A stretch of DNA of 64,000 nucleotides, taken from assembly GCA_934255135.1 (NCBI GenBank), contig CAKQMV010000005.1, forward strand, positions 62,001 to 126,000. Direction: 5' to 3'. The translations under genes and the position numbers were made by a program. The notes beneath the pieces are model-generated. The model searched no databases, had not been told where the DNA came from, and saw nothing but the letters and a program-made list of their open reading frames with translations. This DNA comes from an uncultured Clostridia bacterium. GTDB lineage: Bacteria > Bacillota > Clostridia > Peptostreptococcales > Anaerovoracaceae. Below are positions 52,598 to 61,250 of this stretch, one piece after another. Numbering within the stretch: position 1 is the stretch's first letter; each line of letters opens with the position of its first letter.

Positions 52598-54571
52598 ATG
52601 AATAGAAAGAGGATGCGATTTATACGTGTGGCTTCAATTGCAATGGTTTTGGCTGTGGTCGGAGGTTCTTTTGTGTTTGGAGCCACAAAAGTTAAAAACA
52701 GTGGAGATATTTGGGCAAAAACGGGGAGTCACAGTGTTAGATTCACTGAATTTTCAGTAAATGGAAGGGCTGCGTTCTGTGTTGAACGAGGTAAAAAAAG
52801 TCCTTCAACAGGCGCTATTGTAACGCCGCAGGTTTATAAGAAAGATGATCTTGACAAGTACTTATATTATGGATATCAGGGACCTGAACAATGGAAGGGA
52901 TTTAAGAGCAATAAGGAAGCTCGTTTGTGCACTTCTGCACTGGTAGGATATGAACATTACAGCGATGGTTCCTTTAACTGGATGCCTGGATATAAGGCTT
53001 TTAAGAGTTACATCGTTGGTAAGAGCAAACCATCAGTAAAGCTTGCATTTGATAAAACTTCAGTTAAGACTGGCGGGGACAGTGAAAATGGAAGGCTTGT
53101 TACTGAAATTATAACAGTTACAGGTTCTGAAAAGGGTTCGCTTAGAATGCCGATACCCAAAGGAATGATTTATCATAATGCGGATACCGGCAAGACACAG
53201 TCGAGCGGAGATGTTACCTTAAAAAAAGGAAGCAGATTCTATTTTGAAGCAACTGATGAGATTGATACAAATAAGCTGTACGAGGTAAAGGCATATAACA
53301 AGAAGCTTGAGGTTACAAGATTTGTAACAAAGAGTACTTCTATTCAGGATCTTGTGCAGATGAATATAGTTGAAGATAAAACAAATCTTCTTAAACTGAC
53401 AATAAATTGGAATGATCGTGTAGGCCTTAAAATCATTAAGAAGGATGAGGATGGTAATCCGGTGCCTGGCTGCAAATTTGCAGTTGTAAGACTTGCAGAG
53501 GATGGCTACCTTGTAAATGGTGATGACCCTACACGCGAGAATATAATGAAGGATAAAGACAAGCTTGATATCGTCACTGTAGATGAAAATGGTATTTATA
53601 GTGATGCTTCAAAGCTAAGACTTAATCAGATTTATGCAGTATGTGAAACAGAGTCTGCAGAAGGATATATGCTTTCAGATAAAGTATCAATCATAGAAGT
53701 TGATGGAAAGAAAGCGGTAGAAGAGATTGAGTTTATAAACAAGAAGCAGAGTGCCAGGCTTGTCATTCTCAAAAAAGGTGAAAAGTATGTTTTCAAAGAT
53801 AACAAAATAGTAAAGGAAGAAACTGTTCTCGAAGGTGCAAAGTTTGAGATCAGAAGGGGCGATAAGCTTGTAGAAACACTTGTGACAGACGTCAATGGTA
53901 AGGCTGAAAGCGGAAGGCTCGATTTAGGTCAATATGAGGTCAAAGAGGTAGAAGCTCCTTCGGGATACATTCTCGATTCTACTCCGAAGCAGGTAAACCT
54001 TAAAGTAGATAAGAATAAGGCTCATCTCGATTACAACTTGTCATTTCTTAATAAGTCTGAGGAAACAGAGCTTAAGATCATGAAGATGGATAAGGAAACA
54101 GAGGAAAAGCTTGAAGGGGCAGTATTCACACTTGAGGACAATGATGGAAATAAGCTTGAAACCACAACTGACAAAGATGGCTGTGCTGTAATTAAGAATA
54201 TTCCAGAAGGTGAATATAATGTTAAGGAAACCGCACCGCCTGAAGGGTATAAGAATGATGCAGAGGATCAGACTGTGAAAATTGGGGGAGAGTCTCCTGG
54301 CAAGAAAGAGAATGTAAAGATATGCTCTTTTTATAATACCAGAAAGAAGGATGCTCCCGTTCAATCTAAGCCGAAGCCTCAAACTCCTGATAAAGGAACC
54401 CCTGACGATAAAGTGGATGCACCGCAAGACAAAGCAGAGACTATAACTGCAGATGATAATATTCCCCAGACAGGAGATCACTCAAGAGGCGGTATGTATA
54501 CAGTTTTTGCATTAATATCAGTAGCAGGTGCTGCTTTATTGACCGCTTTTAGAAGGTATGATAAATTGTAA
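52598..54571 (+). CDS. Sortase-anchored SpaA-type surface protein
   Basis: About 657 residues from the ATG at 52598 (GGGAGG upstream). A signal peptide (about 1-29, VASIAMVLAVVGGSFVFGA) leads into a unique head (30-260) containing FCVERGKKSPSTG (Cys61) and RLCTSALVGYEHY (Cys111). Three SpaA/Cna-B beta-sandwich domains follow at about 275-382, 385-486 and 489-582, each ending with a YxVxE-type strand (e.g. GQYEVKEVEAPSGY, GEYNVKETAPPEGY) typical of isopeptide-forming domains. A Pro-rich linker, sortase motif IPQTG (622-626), transmembrane helix and RRYDKL tail end it. It is probably an adhesin or pilin-like wall protein; no sortase gene is nearby. Confidence 0.88.
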   Translation: MNRKRMRFIRVASIAMVLAVVGGSFVFGATKVKNSGDIWAKTGSHSVRFTEFSVNGRAAFCVERGKKSPSTGAIVTPQVYKKDDLDKYLYYGYQGPEQWKGFKSNKEARLCTSALVGYEHYSDGSFNWMPGYKAFKSYIVGKSKPSVKLAFDKTSVKTGGDSENGRLVTEIITVTGSEKGSLRMPIPKGMIYHNADTGKTQSSGDVTLKKGSRFYFEATDEIDTNKLYEVKAYNKKLEVTRFVTKSTSIQDLVQMNIVEDKTNLLKLTINWNDRVGLKIIKKDEDGNPVPGCKFAVVRLAEDGYLVNGDDPTRENIMKDKDKLDIVTVDENGIYSDASKLRLNQIYAVCETESAEGYMLSDKVSIIEVDGKKAVEEIEFINKKQSARLVILKKGEKYVFKDNKIVKEETVLEGAKFEIRRGDKLVETLVTDVNGKAESGRLDLGQYEVKEVEAPSGYILDSTPKQVNLKVDKNKAHLDYNLSFLNKSEETELKIMKMDKETEEKLEGAVFTLEDNDGNKLETTTDKDGCAVIKNIPEGEYNVKETAPPEGYKNDAEDQTVKIGGESPGKKENVKICSFYNTRKKDAPVQSKPKPQTPDKGTPDDKVDAPQDKAETITADDNIPQTGDHSRGGMYTVFALISVAGAALLTAFRRYDKL

Positions 54572-54574
54572 GCT

Positions 54575-55927
54575 ATGAGAATAGCATTTCACACATTAGG
54601 ATGTAAAGTAAATCAATATGAAACAGAGGCTATGAAGGAAGCATTTGTCTTAAGAGACGCAGAGATTGTTTCCGAGGAAGAGCCTGCTGATGTTTATGTA
54701 GTCAATACATGCACGGTTACAAATATTGCAGATCGCAAGTCCAGACAGTATATCAGGAGGATGAAGAAATTAAGTCCGGATGCTCTGATGGTCGTTACTG
54801 GTTGCTACGCACAGGTTGCTGCTGATGAGGTCGCTTCTATCGAAGAGGTTGATCTTGTCATAGGTAACGGACTTAAGAGTGGAATATGCGATGCAGTATT
54901 TAAGGCAGTGGCTGATAATCATGTTTCATGTGCGAAGAATGTACTAGAGCGTTCTTGTCTTGTAGAGTATGAAGACATGGGACTTGTTGAGTCGAGCGAG
55001 AGCGGGCTAACTAGAGCATATGTTAAGATTCAGGAGGGCTGCGATAGATTCTGTTCCTACTGCATGATTCCTTTTGCCCGCGGAACAGTAAGAAGCCGCT
55101 CGGTCGAGGATGTAGTTCTAGAGGCGAGAACTCTTATAGATAAAGGATTTCGAGAGATTGTTCTAACAGGAATAAACACTGCTCTTTACGGCACAGAAGA
55201 AGGGTTCTGCTATGAGCGTATAGATGGAGAAGATGGATTCTCTCCAATGGAGGTGATTCTGTCGAGAATAAATGCAATAGATGGCGATTTCAGAATGAGA
55301 CTAAGCTCGCTTGAGCCGACTGTTGTCGACAAGGAACATGTCGAGAAGATAATCAGATTTGATAAACTATGCCATCATCTGCATCTGTCCGTGCAGAGTG
55401 GCAGTACGAGCGTCATCAGCAGAATGAACAGGCATTATACTCGCGAGGAATATCTGGAGATAGTTAAGGCAATCAGAGCGTTCAATCCGCTTTATGGACT
55501 GACAACAGATATAATAGTTGGTTTTCCTGGTGAGACAGAAGAAGAATTCGAAGACAGCGTAAGCATTGTCAGAGAAGCGTGCTTCGAGAAGGTTCATGCG
55601 TTCAGATACTCAAGAAGAAAGGGTACTAGAGCAGACGCGATGAAGGATCAGATTCCAGGAATCGTGAAGTCAGATCGAATTGAGAGACTGATGAATGTCG
55701 CTGATGAGGTGAGTCATGAATTCGAAAGAATGAATTTTGAGACTGTACACAAGGTTCTTTCGGAAGAACGAGTGGGCGATTTCGTAACCGGCTACACTGA
55801 TAATTACATAAAGGTGTATATAGAAGACAGAAATCATGAGCTTAAAACAGGAGAATTCTGCTATACTAAACTCACAGGGTTCTGTAATGACGGCTGCACT
55901 GCTGTTGTAGTCGAGAAAGGAAGGTAA
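54575..55927 (+). CDS. mtaB: tRNA (t6A37) methylthiotransferase MtaB
   Basis: A 450-residue radical-SAM methylthiotransferase that converts t6A37 to ms2t6A37 in tRNA. The N-terminal UPF0004 domain has three cluster Cys in HTLGCKVNQYE, VNTCTVTN and TGCYAQ; the radical SAM motif is EGCDRFCSYCMIPFARG (CxxxCxxC). GFPGETEEEFEDSV and the C-terminal TRAM domain (last ~60 residues) complete it. HTLGCKVNQYE fits MtaB better than MiaB or RimO. It begins 3 bases after the surface protein stop. Confidence 0.94.
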   Translation: MRIAFHTLGCKVNQYETEAMKEAFVLRDAEIVSEEEPADVYVVNTCTVTNIADRKSRQYIRRMKKLSPDALMVVTGCYAQVAADEVASIEEVDLVIGNGLKSGICDAVFKAVADNHVSCAKNVLERSCLVEYEDMGLVESSESGLTRAYVKIQEGCDRFCSYCMIPFARGTVRSRSVEDVVLEARTLIDKGFREIVLTGINTALYGTEEGFCYERIDGEDGFSPMEVILSRINAIDGDFRMRLSSLEPTVVDKEHVEKIIRFDKLCHHLHLSVQSGSTSVISRMNRHYTREEYLEIVKAIRAFNPLYGLTTDIIVGFPGETEEEFEDSVSIVREACFEKVHAFRYSRRKGTRADAMKDQIPGIVKSDRIERLMNVADEVSHEFERMNFETVHKVLSEERVGDFVTGYTDNYIKVYIEDRNHELKTGEFCYTKLTGFCNDGCTAVVVEKGR

Positions 55928-55931
55928 AGAG

Positions 55932-56273
55932 ATGACAGATTGTATATTCTGCAAGCTTGCTAACGGAGAGATTCCAACAGATATGGTTTATCAGGATGAT
56001 CTAATTGCAGCTTTTAGAGATGCAGAGCCGCAGGCACCGGTACATATTCTGATGGTACCTAAGCAGCATGTTGCATCTCTTGATGACCTAATAGATGATC
56101 ACAAGGATCTAATGGGTCACATGATGCTCAAGATTAAGGAAATTGCCAAGCTTGAGGGTCTTGAGAATGGCTACAGAGCAGTTATTAACTGTGGAGAGGA
56201 TGGCCAGCAGACAGTTAAGCATCTTCATATTCATATTCTCGGAAAGAGAAAGATGACATGGCCACCAGGCTAA
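55932..56273 (+). CDS. HIT family (histidine triad) nucleotide-binding protein
   Basis: A 113-residue Hint-like protein. MTDCIFCKLANGEIPTDMVY opens the fold, with two Cys of a possible zinc site; the catalytic triad is KHLHIHILGKRKMTWPPG. Hint enzymes hydrolyse purine nucleoside phosphoramidates. It is 4 bases after mtaB with GAAAGGAAGG upstream, so the two are cotranscribed. An imperfect inverted repeat (about 56317-56353) may end the transcript. Confidence 0.94.
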   Translation: MTDCIFCKLANGEIPTDMVYQDDLIAAFRDAEPQAPVHILMVPKQHVASLDDLIDDHKDLMGHMMLKIKEIAKLEGLENGYRAVINCGEDGQQTVKHLHIHILGKRKMTWPPG

Positions 56274-56362
56274 ACGAAGAGCGGATTTTTAATCCTAATT
56301 ATTAAGAGAAATACAGGGGCGGAGATACGGTGGTTGCACCGATATCGCCGCTTCTGTTATCC

Positions 56363-56391
56363 TTGACATGCTGAGTGCCTTAAGGTAGAAT
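56363..56391 (+). promoter_or_regulatory. Promoter of tRNA-Thr and tuf copy 2
   Basis: Consensus TTGACA (56363-56368), 17-bp spacer, TAGAAT (56386-56391), 16 bases before the tRNA 5' end. Confidence 0.8.
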
Positions 56392-56407
56392 TTCATCTAT
56401 GATATGC

Positions 56408-56484
<77 letters not shown>

Positions 56485-56562
56485 GCGGAAACGCACCGGG
56501 ATGTGGGGACGCCCTGAATCCCAAATTCTACAAAGTAACGTTATTTTATAGGAGGAAAAGAA

Positions 56563-57756
56563 ATGGCTAAGCAGAAGTACGAGAGAACCAAGCCACATAT
56601 CAACATTGGTACAATCGGCCACGTTGACCACGGTAAGACAACTCTTACAGCAGCAATCACTAAGACTCTTCACGAGAGATATCAGCTCGGAGCTGACGTA
56701 GCTTTCGACGAGATCGATAAGGCACCAGAAGAGAAGGCAAGAGGAATCACAATCTCAACAGCACACGTTGAGTATGAGACTCCAAACAGACACTACGCAC
56801 ACGTAGACTGCCCAGGACACGCTGACTATGTAAAGAACATGATCACTGGAGCAGCACAGATGGACGGAGCAATCCTCGTATGTGCAGCAACAGATGGACC
56901 AATGCCACAGACAAGAGAGCACATCCTGCTTTCAAGACAGGTAGGCGTACCATACATCATCGTATTCCTTAACAAGTGCGACATGGTAGACGACGAGGAG
57001 CTTCTTGACCTAGTAGAGATGGAAGTAAGAGAGCTTCTTGACGAGTATGAGTTCCCAGGAGATGACACACCAATCATAAGAGGATCAGCACTCAAGGCAC
57101 TTGAGGATCCACAGAGCGAGTGGGGAGACAAGATTCTCGAGCTCATGCAGGCAGTAGATGATTACATTCCAGAGCCAGAGAGAGCAAACGACCAGCCATT
57201 CCTCATGCCAGTAGAGGACGTATTCTCAATCACAGGAAGAGGTACAGTAGCTACAGGAAGAGTAGAGAGAGGAATGCTTAAGGTAGGAGACGAGATCGAA
57301 ATCGTAGGACTTACTGAAGAGAAGAGAAAGGTAGTCTGCACAGGAGTTGAGATGTTCAAGAAGACTCTTGACGAGGCAGAGACTGGAGACAACATCGGAG
57401 CACTTCTAAGAGGTGTACAGAGAACAGAGATCGAGAGAGGACAGGTACTTGCAAAGCCAGGTACAATCCACCCTCACACAAAGTTCAAGGGTCAGGTATA
57501 CGTACTTAAGAAGGAAGAGGGAGGAAGACACACTCCATTCTTCAACGGATACAGACCACAGTTCTACTTCAGAACAACAGACGTAACAGGTGATCTACAG
57601 CTTCCAGAGGGAACTGAGATGTGCATGCCTGGAGATAACGTAGTAATGGAGATCGAGCTTATCACACCAATCGCTATCGAAGAGGGACTAAGATTCGCTA
57701 TCAGAGAGGGCGGAAGAACAGTAGGTTCAGGTGTAGTAACAGAGATCATCGAGTAA
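56563..57756 (+). CDS. tuf: Elongation factor Tu, copy 2
   Basis: A 397-residue EF-Tu whose protein is identical to copy 1, with the same GHVDHGKTT, DCPGHADY and NKCD motifs. Unlike copy 1 it is not in the str operon: it is driven with tRNA-Thr from the promoter at 56363 and ends at its own terminator (57792-57819). AGGAGG precedes the ATG. Confidence 0.98.
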   Translation: MAKQKYERTKPHINIGTIGHVDHGKTTLTAAITKTLHERYQLGADVAFDEIDKAPEEKARGITISTAHVEYETPNRHYAHVDCPGHADYVKNMITGAAQMDGAILVCAATDGPMPQTREHILLSRQVGVPYIIVFLNKCDMVDDEELLDLVEMEVRELLDEYEFPGDDTPIIRGSALKALEDPQSEWGDKILELMQAVDDYIPEPERANDQPFLMPVEDVFSITGRGTVATGRVERGMLKVGDEIEIVGLTEEKRKVVCTGVEMFKKTLDEAETGDNIGALLRGVQRTEIERGQVLAKPGTIHPHTKFKGQVYVLKKEEGGRHTPFFNGYRPQFYFRTTDVTGDLQLPEGTEMCMPGDNVVMEIELITPIAIEEGLRFAIREGGRTVGSGVVTEIIE

Positions 57757-57791
57757 TAATAGATTAGTCGAGACTACATACGCACAATGAA

Positions 57792-57819
57792 GGAGCATCG
57801 CGTAAGCGATGCTCCTTTT
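57792..57819 (+). terminator. Intrinsic terminator after tuf copy 2
   Basis: Same 10-bp stem and GTAA loop as after copy 1, with a shorter T-run (TTTT). Confidence 0.85.
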
Positions 57820-57866
57820 ATGATGTTCAGAATTAATGGCATTTCTTGTGTTTATTGTGATACCGA

Positions 57867-57896
57867 TTGCAAGTTTGAAGTGATATGAACTATAAT
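57867..57896 (+). promoter_or_regulatory. Promoter of the thioredoxin gene
   Basis: TTGCAA (57867-57872), 18-bp spacer, perfect TATAAT (57891-57896), 58 bases before the ATG. Confidence 0.6.
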
Positions 57897-57954
57897 CGTT
57901 TTGTACGGAGATGCGCATGGCGTTTGTATTAATAAAGAATATGTGAGGTGACAT

Positions 57955-58266
57955 ATGGAAATAGTAAAGGTAACTAAGGATACTTATGATGATATCGTTA
58001 TGAATTCAGGCAAGACTGTTGTAGTTGATTTCTATGCTGACTGGTGTGGACCATGCAAGCTTCAGGCGCCTATCGTTGATGAGCTGGCTGCAGAGATGCC
58101 AGATGTTCAGTTCTGCAAGATTAACATTGATGAAGAGATGCTTCTTGCTGTAAAGAATCAGGTTGCAAGCATTCCTACAATTATGGTTGTTAAGAATGGC
58201 GAGATTACTTACAGACAGCCAGGTCTTCTTCAGAAGGGTGAGCTCGCTGCACTTATTAACGGCTAA
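57955..58266 (+). CDS. trxA: Thioredoxin
   Basis: A 103-residue single-domain thioredoxin: VVVDFYADWCGPCKLQAPIV with the CGPC redox pair at about 32-35 and the cis-Pro in VASIPTIMVVKNGE. It reduces disulfides in cytoplasmic proteins. TGAGGTG lies before the ATG. The ornithine cyclodeaminase-family gene follows after 51 bases. Confidence 0.95.
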   Translation: MEIVKVTKDTYDDIVMNSGKTVVVDFYADWCGPCKLQAPIVDELAAEMPDVQFCKINIDEEMLLAVKNQVASIPTIMVVKNGEITYRQPGLLQKGELAALING

Positions 58267-58317
58267 TCGCGAATGACGAATATACGCGAAGAATTGTATT
58301 ATTAGGAGGTTTATACA

Positions 58318-59298
58318 GTGATTCTGCTTAACAAAGAGGATATCAAGAAGGTATTCACAATGAAGGATGCTATCGAGGCTAACAAGGAGTGTTACGCGCT
58401 CGATGCCCAGGATAAGTTTGTTGTTCCACTAAGACCTGTAATTCCTGCAGAGAAGGGCAACTTTATCTTCATGCCATCATACAGCAGCGATATGAACGCT
58501 GCAGCATGCAAGATAGTTAATATATTCCCTGGAAACAGCAGCCTTGGACTTCCTGGTTCTATCGGACAGGTTATGCTTTTTGACGGGAATACGGGTGAGG
58601 CAAAGGCTCTTTTGGACGGAACATATGTGACAGCGCTAAGAACAGCAGCGGCATCAGGAGCAGCTTTCGAGCTGTGGGGCCGTGAGGATGCTAAGATCGG
58701 TGCAATGATTGGCACAGGAAGTCAGGCTATGTGCCAGCTTGAGGCGATGCTTACTGCAAGAAAGCTTGATGAGGTTAGAGTTGCAGCAAGAAACTTTGAG
58801 AAGACTAAGGCGTTTGTTGAGAATGCAAGTAAGGAATTTGCAGACTTTGGCACTAAGATTGTCGCCTGCGAGGATACTAACGAGGCAGTAAACGGAGCTG
58901 ATCTTGTGATTCTCGTTACAGTTTCACATGAGCCTGTATGCAGTGCAGAGTACTTCAAGCCGGGCTGCGTGATCAGTGCTGTTGGTGCTTATCAGTATGA
59001 GATGCAGGAGCTTGACCCTGCTGTATTCGACAAGTGCGGAAAGATTTATTTTGACAATATGGAAGCTGTTCTTTCTGAGTCTGGAGATATTCTTAAGCCA
59101 CTCGATGCAGGAACACTTACTAAGGATCAGTTCACAGGTGATATTGGTGATTGCATTCTTGGTAATATTTCTGGAAGAGAGTCAGAAGACGAGATTATCG
59201 TATACGAGAATGTAGGTTTTGGCGCACTTGACCTTGTTGCTGCTGCAAAGATTGCGGATAAGGCTATTGAGGCTGGCGTTGGAATTGAATGGAATTAA
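58318..59298 (+). CDS. Ornithine cyclodeaminase / mu-crystallin family protein
   Basis: A 326-residue protein with a GTG start and AGGAGG upstream. DGTYVTALRTAAASGAA carries the substrate-side Arg and GAMIGTGSQAMCQLEAML is the NAD-binding Rossmann motif. Relatives include ornithine cyclodeaminase (ornithine to proline), alanine dehydrogenase and imine reductases; specificity cannot be assigned. proC at 7703-8488 shows another proline route exists. The tautomerase gene follows after 63 bases. Confidence 0.88.
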   Translation: MILLNKEDIKKVFTMKDAIEANKECYALDAQDKFVVPLRPVIPAEKGNFIFMPSYSSDMNAAACKIVNIFPGNSSLGLPGSIGQVMLFDGNTGEAKALLDGTYVTALRTAAASGAAFELWGREDAKIGAMIGTGSQAMCQLEAMLTARKLDEVRVAARNFEKTKAFVENASKEFADFGTKIVACEDTNEAVNGADLVILVTVSHEPVCSAEYFKPGCVISAVGAYQYEMQELDPAVFDKCGKIYFDNMEAVLSESGDILKPLDAGTLTKDQFTGDIGDCILGNISGRESEDEIIVYENVGFGALDLVAAAKIADKAIEAGVGIEWN

Positions 59299-59361
59299 GT
59301 ATTGAATATCAGATATCATTAGATATTATCAAAGATTATTATTTTAAGGGAGGTAAATAGT

Positions 59362-59583
59362 ATGCCACATATCAACATTAAGATGTACCCTGGTAAGCCT
59401 GAGGAAGCTAAGCAGTCGCTTGCTGACAAGATTATGGTTCTTGCTCAGGAGGAGCTTGGATGCCCAATGGAAGCACTTTCAGTATCAGTTCAGGAGGTTG
59501 CTCCTGAGAACTGGAACGAGGCTGTTGCTGACGTGATCCCAGGAGATGCTGTAGTAGCAGGCGAGATGTGGAGGGTAAAGTAA
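59362..59583 (+). CDS. 4-oxalocrotonate tautomerase-like protein
   Basis: A 73-residue protein starting MPHINIKMYPGKPEEAKQSL. The Pro after Met becomes the N-terminal catalytic base after Met removal, the hallmark of the tautomerase superfamily; ALSVSVQEVAPENW matches the second strand. Closest in style to PptA-like small tautomerases. GGGAGG precedes the ATG. The physiological substrate is unknown. Confidence 0.88.
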   Translation: MPHINIKMYPGKPEEAKQSLADKIMVLAQEELGCPMEALSVSVQEVAPENWNEAVADVIPGDAVVAGEMWRVK

Positions 59584-59655
59584 GCAGCTTGCTTGCAAGA
59601 GCATTGTATATTCAACCAAATATTGTAAAGAATATGTAATTTTAAACAAATATTC

Positions 59656-59684
59656 TTGACGGTGCATATATGCAAGTATATAAT
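59656..59684 (+). promoter_or_regulatory. Strong orphan promoter (candidate small RNA)
   Basis: TTGACG (59656-59661), exactly 17-bp spacer, TATAAT (59679-59684). No ORF longer than five codons follows before the terminator. Confidence 0.7.
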
Positions 59685-59690
59685 TTGTTC

Positions 59691-59799
59691 ATGCAGCAAG
59701 AGGGTTGATTATACATAATTGCTTTAGAATGTCAGACTGGGGAATCTGATATTCGGAATTCACCACAGTAAACGGATGGCTTTAGGGTCATCCGTTTTT
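59691..59799 (+). ncRNA. Candidate small noncoding RNA
   Basis: The predicted transcript runs from about 59691 to the T-run at 59795-59799, about 109 bases. It contains an internal hairpin TCAGA (59732-59736) / TCTGA (59745-59749) and the terminal terminator hairpin. The only ORF at its 5' end (ATG at 59691) has five codons. No known RNA family is recognised. Confidence 0.5.
59771..59799 (+). terminator. Intrinsic terminator of the candidate small RNA
   Basis: 8-bp stem AACGGATG / CATCCGTT with a 10-base loop; the right arm runs into TTTTT. Confidence 0.75.
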
Positions 59800-59848
59800 A
59801 CTTTGTGCAGAAATATGTGTGATGCACCGCTAATTGATGAATAATGCC

Positions 59849-59884
59849 AAAACAGCCGGAATCATATTCGATTCCGGCTGTTTT
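59849..59884. terminator. Bidirectional terminator at the end of the kinase gene
   Basis: Perfect 15-bp stem from AAAACAGCCGGAATC to GATTCCGGCTGTTTT with loop ATATTC. Arms ending in A4 and T4 serve both strands, chiefly the minus-strand kinase ending at 59913. Confidence 0.85.
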
Positions 59885-59912
59885 ACGTATGATGTGTAAG
59901 GAAAGCATCCCG

Positions 59913-61238
59913 TTAGTTCGATGGTTTCCTCGCAAGTGGCAGTTTTATTCTGAATGTTGTTACATTGTCCTTAGATGCGGCTGTAACTTCGTAGTTATTC
60001 TTCTCGGCGATTGACTTTACGATTGACAGCCCAAGCCCAAAGTTATTATTGCCAGAGGATTTCTCGTCACGAGATTTGTAGAATCTGTCAAATATGTAAG
60101 GCATGTCTTCGGCTGAGATAGTTGAGCCTGTATTAGACACTTCCACATATGCGATGGACGATTTTGTGTTCATAAAACGGTGGAAACCCTGCTTGGTATT
60201 AATAGCTACCAATCCTCCTGCGTTGGCGTGACTGATTGCGTTATCAACAAGAATAGTAATCATCTTCTTGAAATCATCTTTCTGACCATAAACGTAAAAC
60301 GGATCAATCTTGTCGGAATCAAGCATTACATTCTTCTCGAATGCTGTACTGTCAAATGGCAGGACGGCTTCGAGAATAGCTTCTGATATATCAAATGATT
60401 CACCCTTACGCGCTGCATCAGACTTCGCATCTGCACTGTAGTCGAGCCTGCACAGATTGAGGAGCTGATTGATCAGACTGTTCATCTCCATGCCTTCTTC
60501 TTTGATGTAGCTCATCCACTTGTTGCTTCCATACTCCTTCTCAAGAACAGCAATGTTTGAATTGAAGACTGAGATCGGAGTCTTCAGCTCATGGCTTGCG
60601 TCGGCAATGAATCTATTCTGCTTCTCAAGAGCTTCTTCTACAGGCTTCGCAATAATCTTCGAAAGGAAAAGACCAACGAAATACATCGGTACTGCTGCAA
60701 GAATCAGACCAAGAATTGAAATGAGAATAGTCTGTATTATCTCTGTTCTCCAGCCTTCGGTATTGAGTAGCAATATATACTTAAAATCCTTCTTGATTAC
60801 CGTTGTATATAGCACCGATTCAATACGGCCGGGTTCTGTATCCTTGGAATCTGATTTCATTACTTTGTTAATCTCAGACTTGTGGTCAGAAAACAGGTCT
60901 TCATCTCCACAGAACTGTAGAGTGTTCCCAGACAAGTCAGTCTTAATGACAGTAAGATCAGATGAAATAATTGCATAAATCGGACAAGTCACCTTGGTGT
61001 GCCCTAAGCTCTTGTTCTCAACAGCATCAAGGAGCTCAGTCTCAGGAATCTTAAGATAATTGTCGATCTCATCTGAATATGTATCTACACATTCGGCACA
61101 GTATTTAATTACATCAACAGAATCATTAATATTGTTGACGGTTACATATATGTTGTGACCTAGAAGAATCAGGAATAGAACCATCAGAGTTGTCATCTCG
61201 ACAAGTATAATGATTCGTTTCTTAAGCTGTGTAATCAT
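59913..61238 (-). CDS. Sensor histidine kinase (two-transmembrane), next to dlt
   Basis: A 441-residue kinase. TM1 at about 8-29 and TM2 at about 165-190 (ILISILGLILAAVPMYFVGL) flank a ~135-residue extracytoplasmic sensor. HisKA contains FIADASHELKTPISVFNSNI with the phospho-acceptor His; HATPase shows N box ITILVDNAISHA and G box FGLGLSIVKSIAEKN. A clear HAMP domain is not visible. It is second in an operon with the response regulator 12 bases upstream and divergent from dltA. Confidence 0.92.
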   Translation of the reverse strand: MITQLKKRIIILVEMTTLMVLFLILLGHNIYVTVNNINDSVDVIKYCAECVDTYSDEIDNYLKIPETELLDAVENKSLGHTKVTCPIYAIISSDLTVIKTDLSGNTLQFCGDEDLFSDHKSEINKVMKSDSKDTEPGRIESVLYTTVIKKDFKYILLLNTEGWRTEIIQTILISILGLILAAVPMYFVGLFLSKIIAKPVEEALEKQNRFIADASHELKTPISVFNSNIAVLEKEYGSNKWMSYIKEEGMEMNSLINQLLNLCRLDYSADAKSDAARKGESFDISEAILEAVLPFDSTAFEKNVMLDSDKIDPFYVYGQKDDFKKMITILVDNAISHANAGGLVAINTKQGFHRFMNTKSSIAYVEVSNTGSTISAEDMPYIFDRFYKSRDEKSSGNNNFGLGLSIVKSIAEKNNYEVTAASKDNVTTFRIKLPLARKPSN

Positions 61239-61250
61239 ATGGAATCCTCA

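Larger units (their letters stand above)
56551..57819 (+). repeat. Direct repeat containing tuf copy 2
   Basis: Matches 46068-47336 from the ribosome binding site through the terminator; the same secondary frames recur on the opposite strand of both copies, supporting near-complete DNA identity. Confidence 0.9.
59584..59912. other. 329-bp intergenic region with promoter-terminator pair
   Basis: No credible protein gene. It holds a strong plus-strand promoter, a candidate ~110-base transcript ending at an intrinsic terminator, then a bidirectional terminator shared with the minus-strand kinase gene; all are listed separately. Confidence 0.7.
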
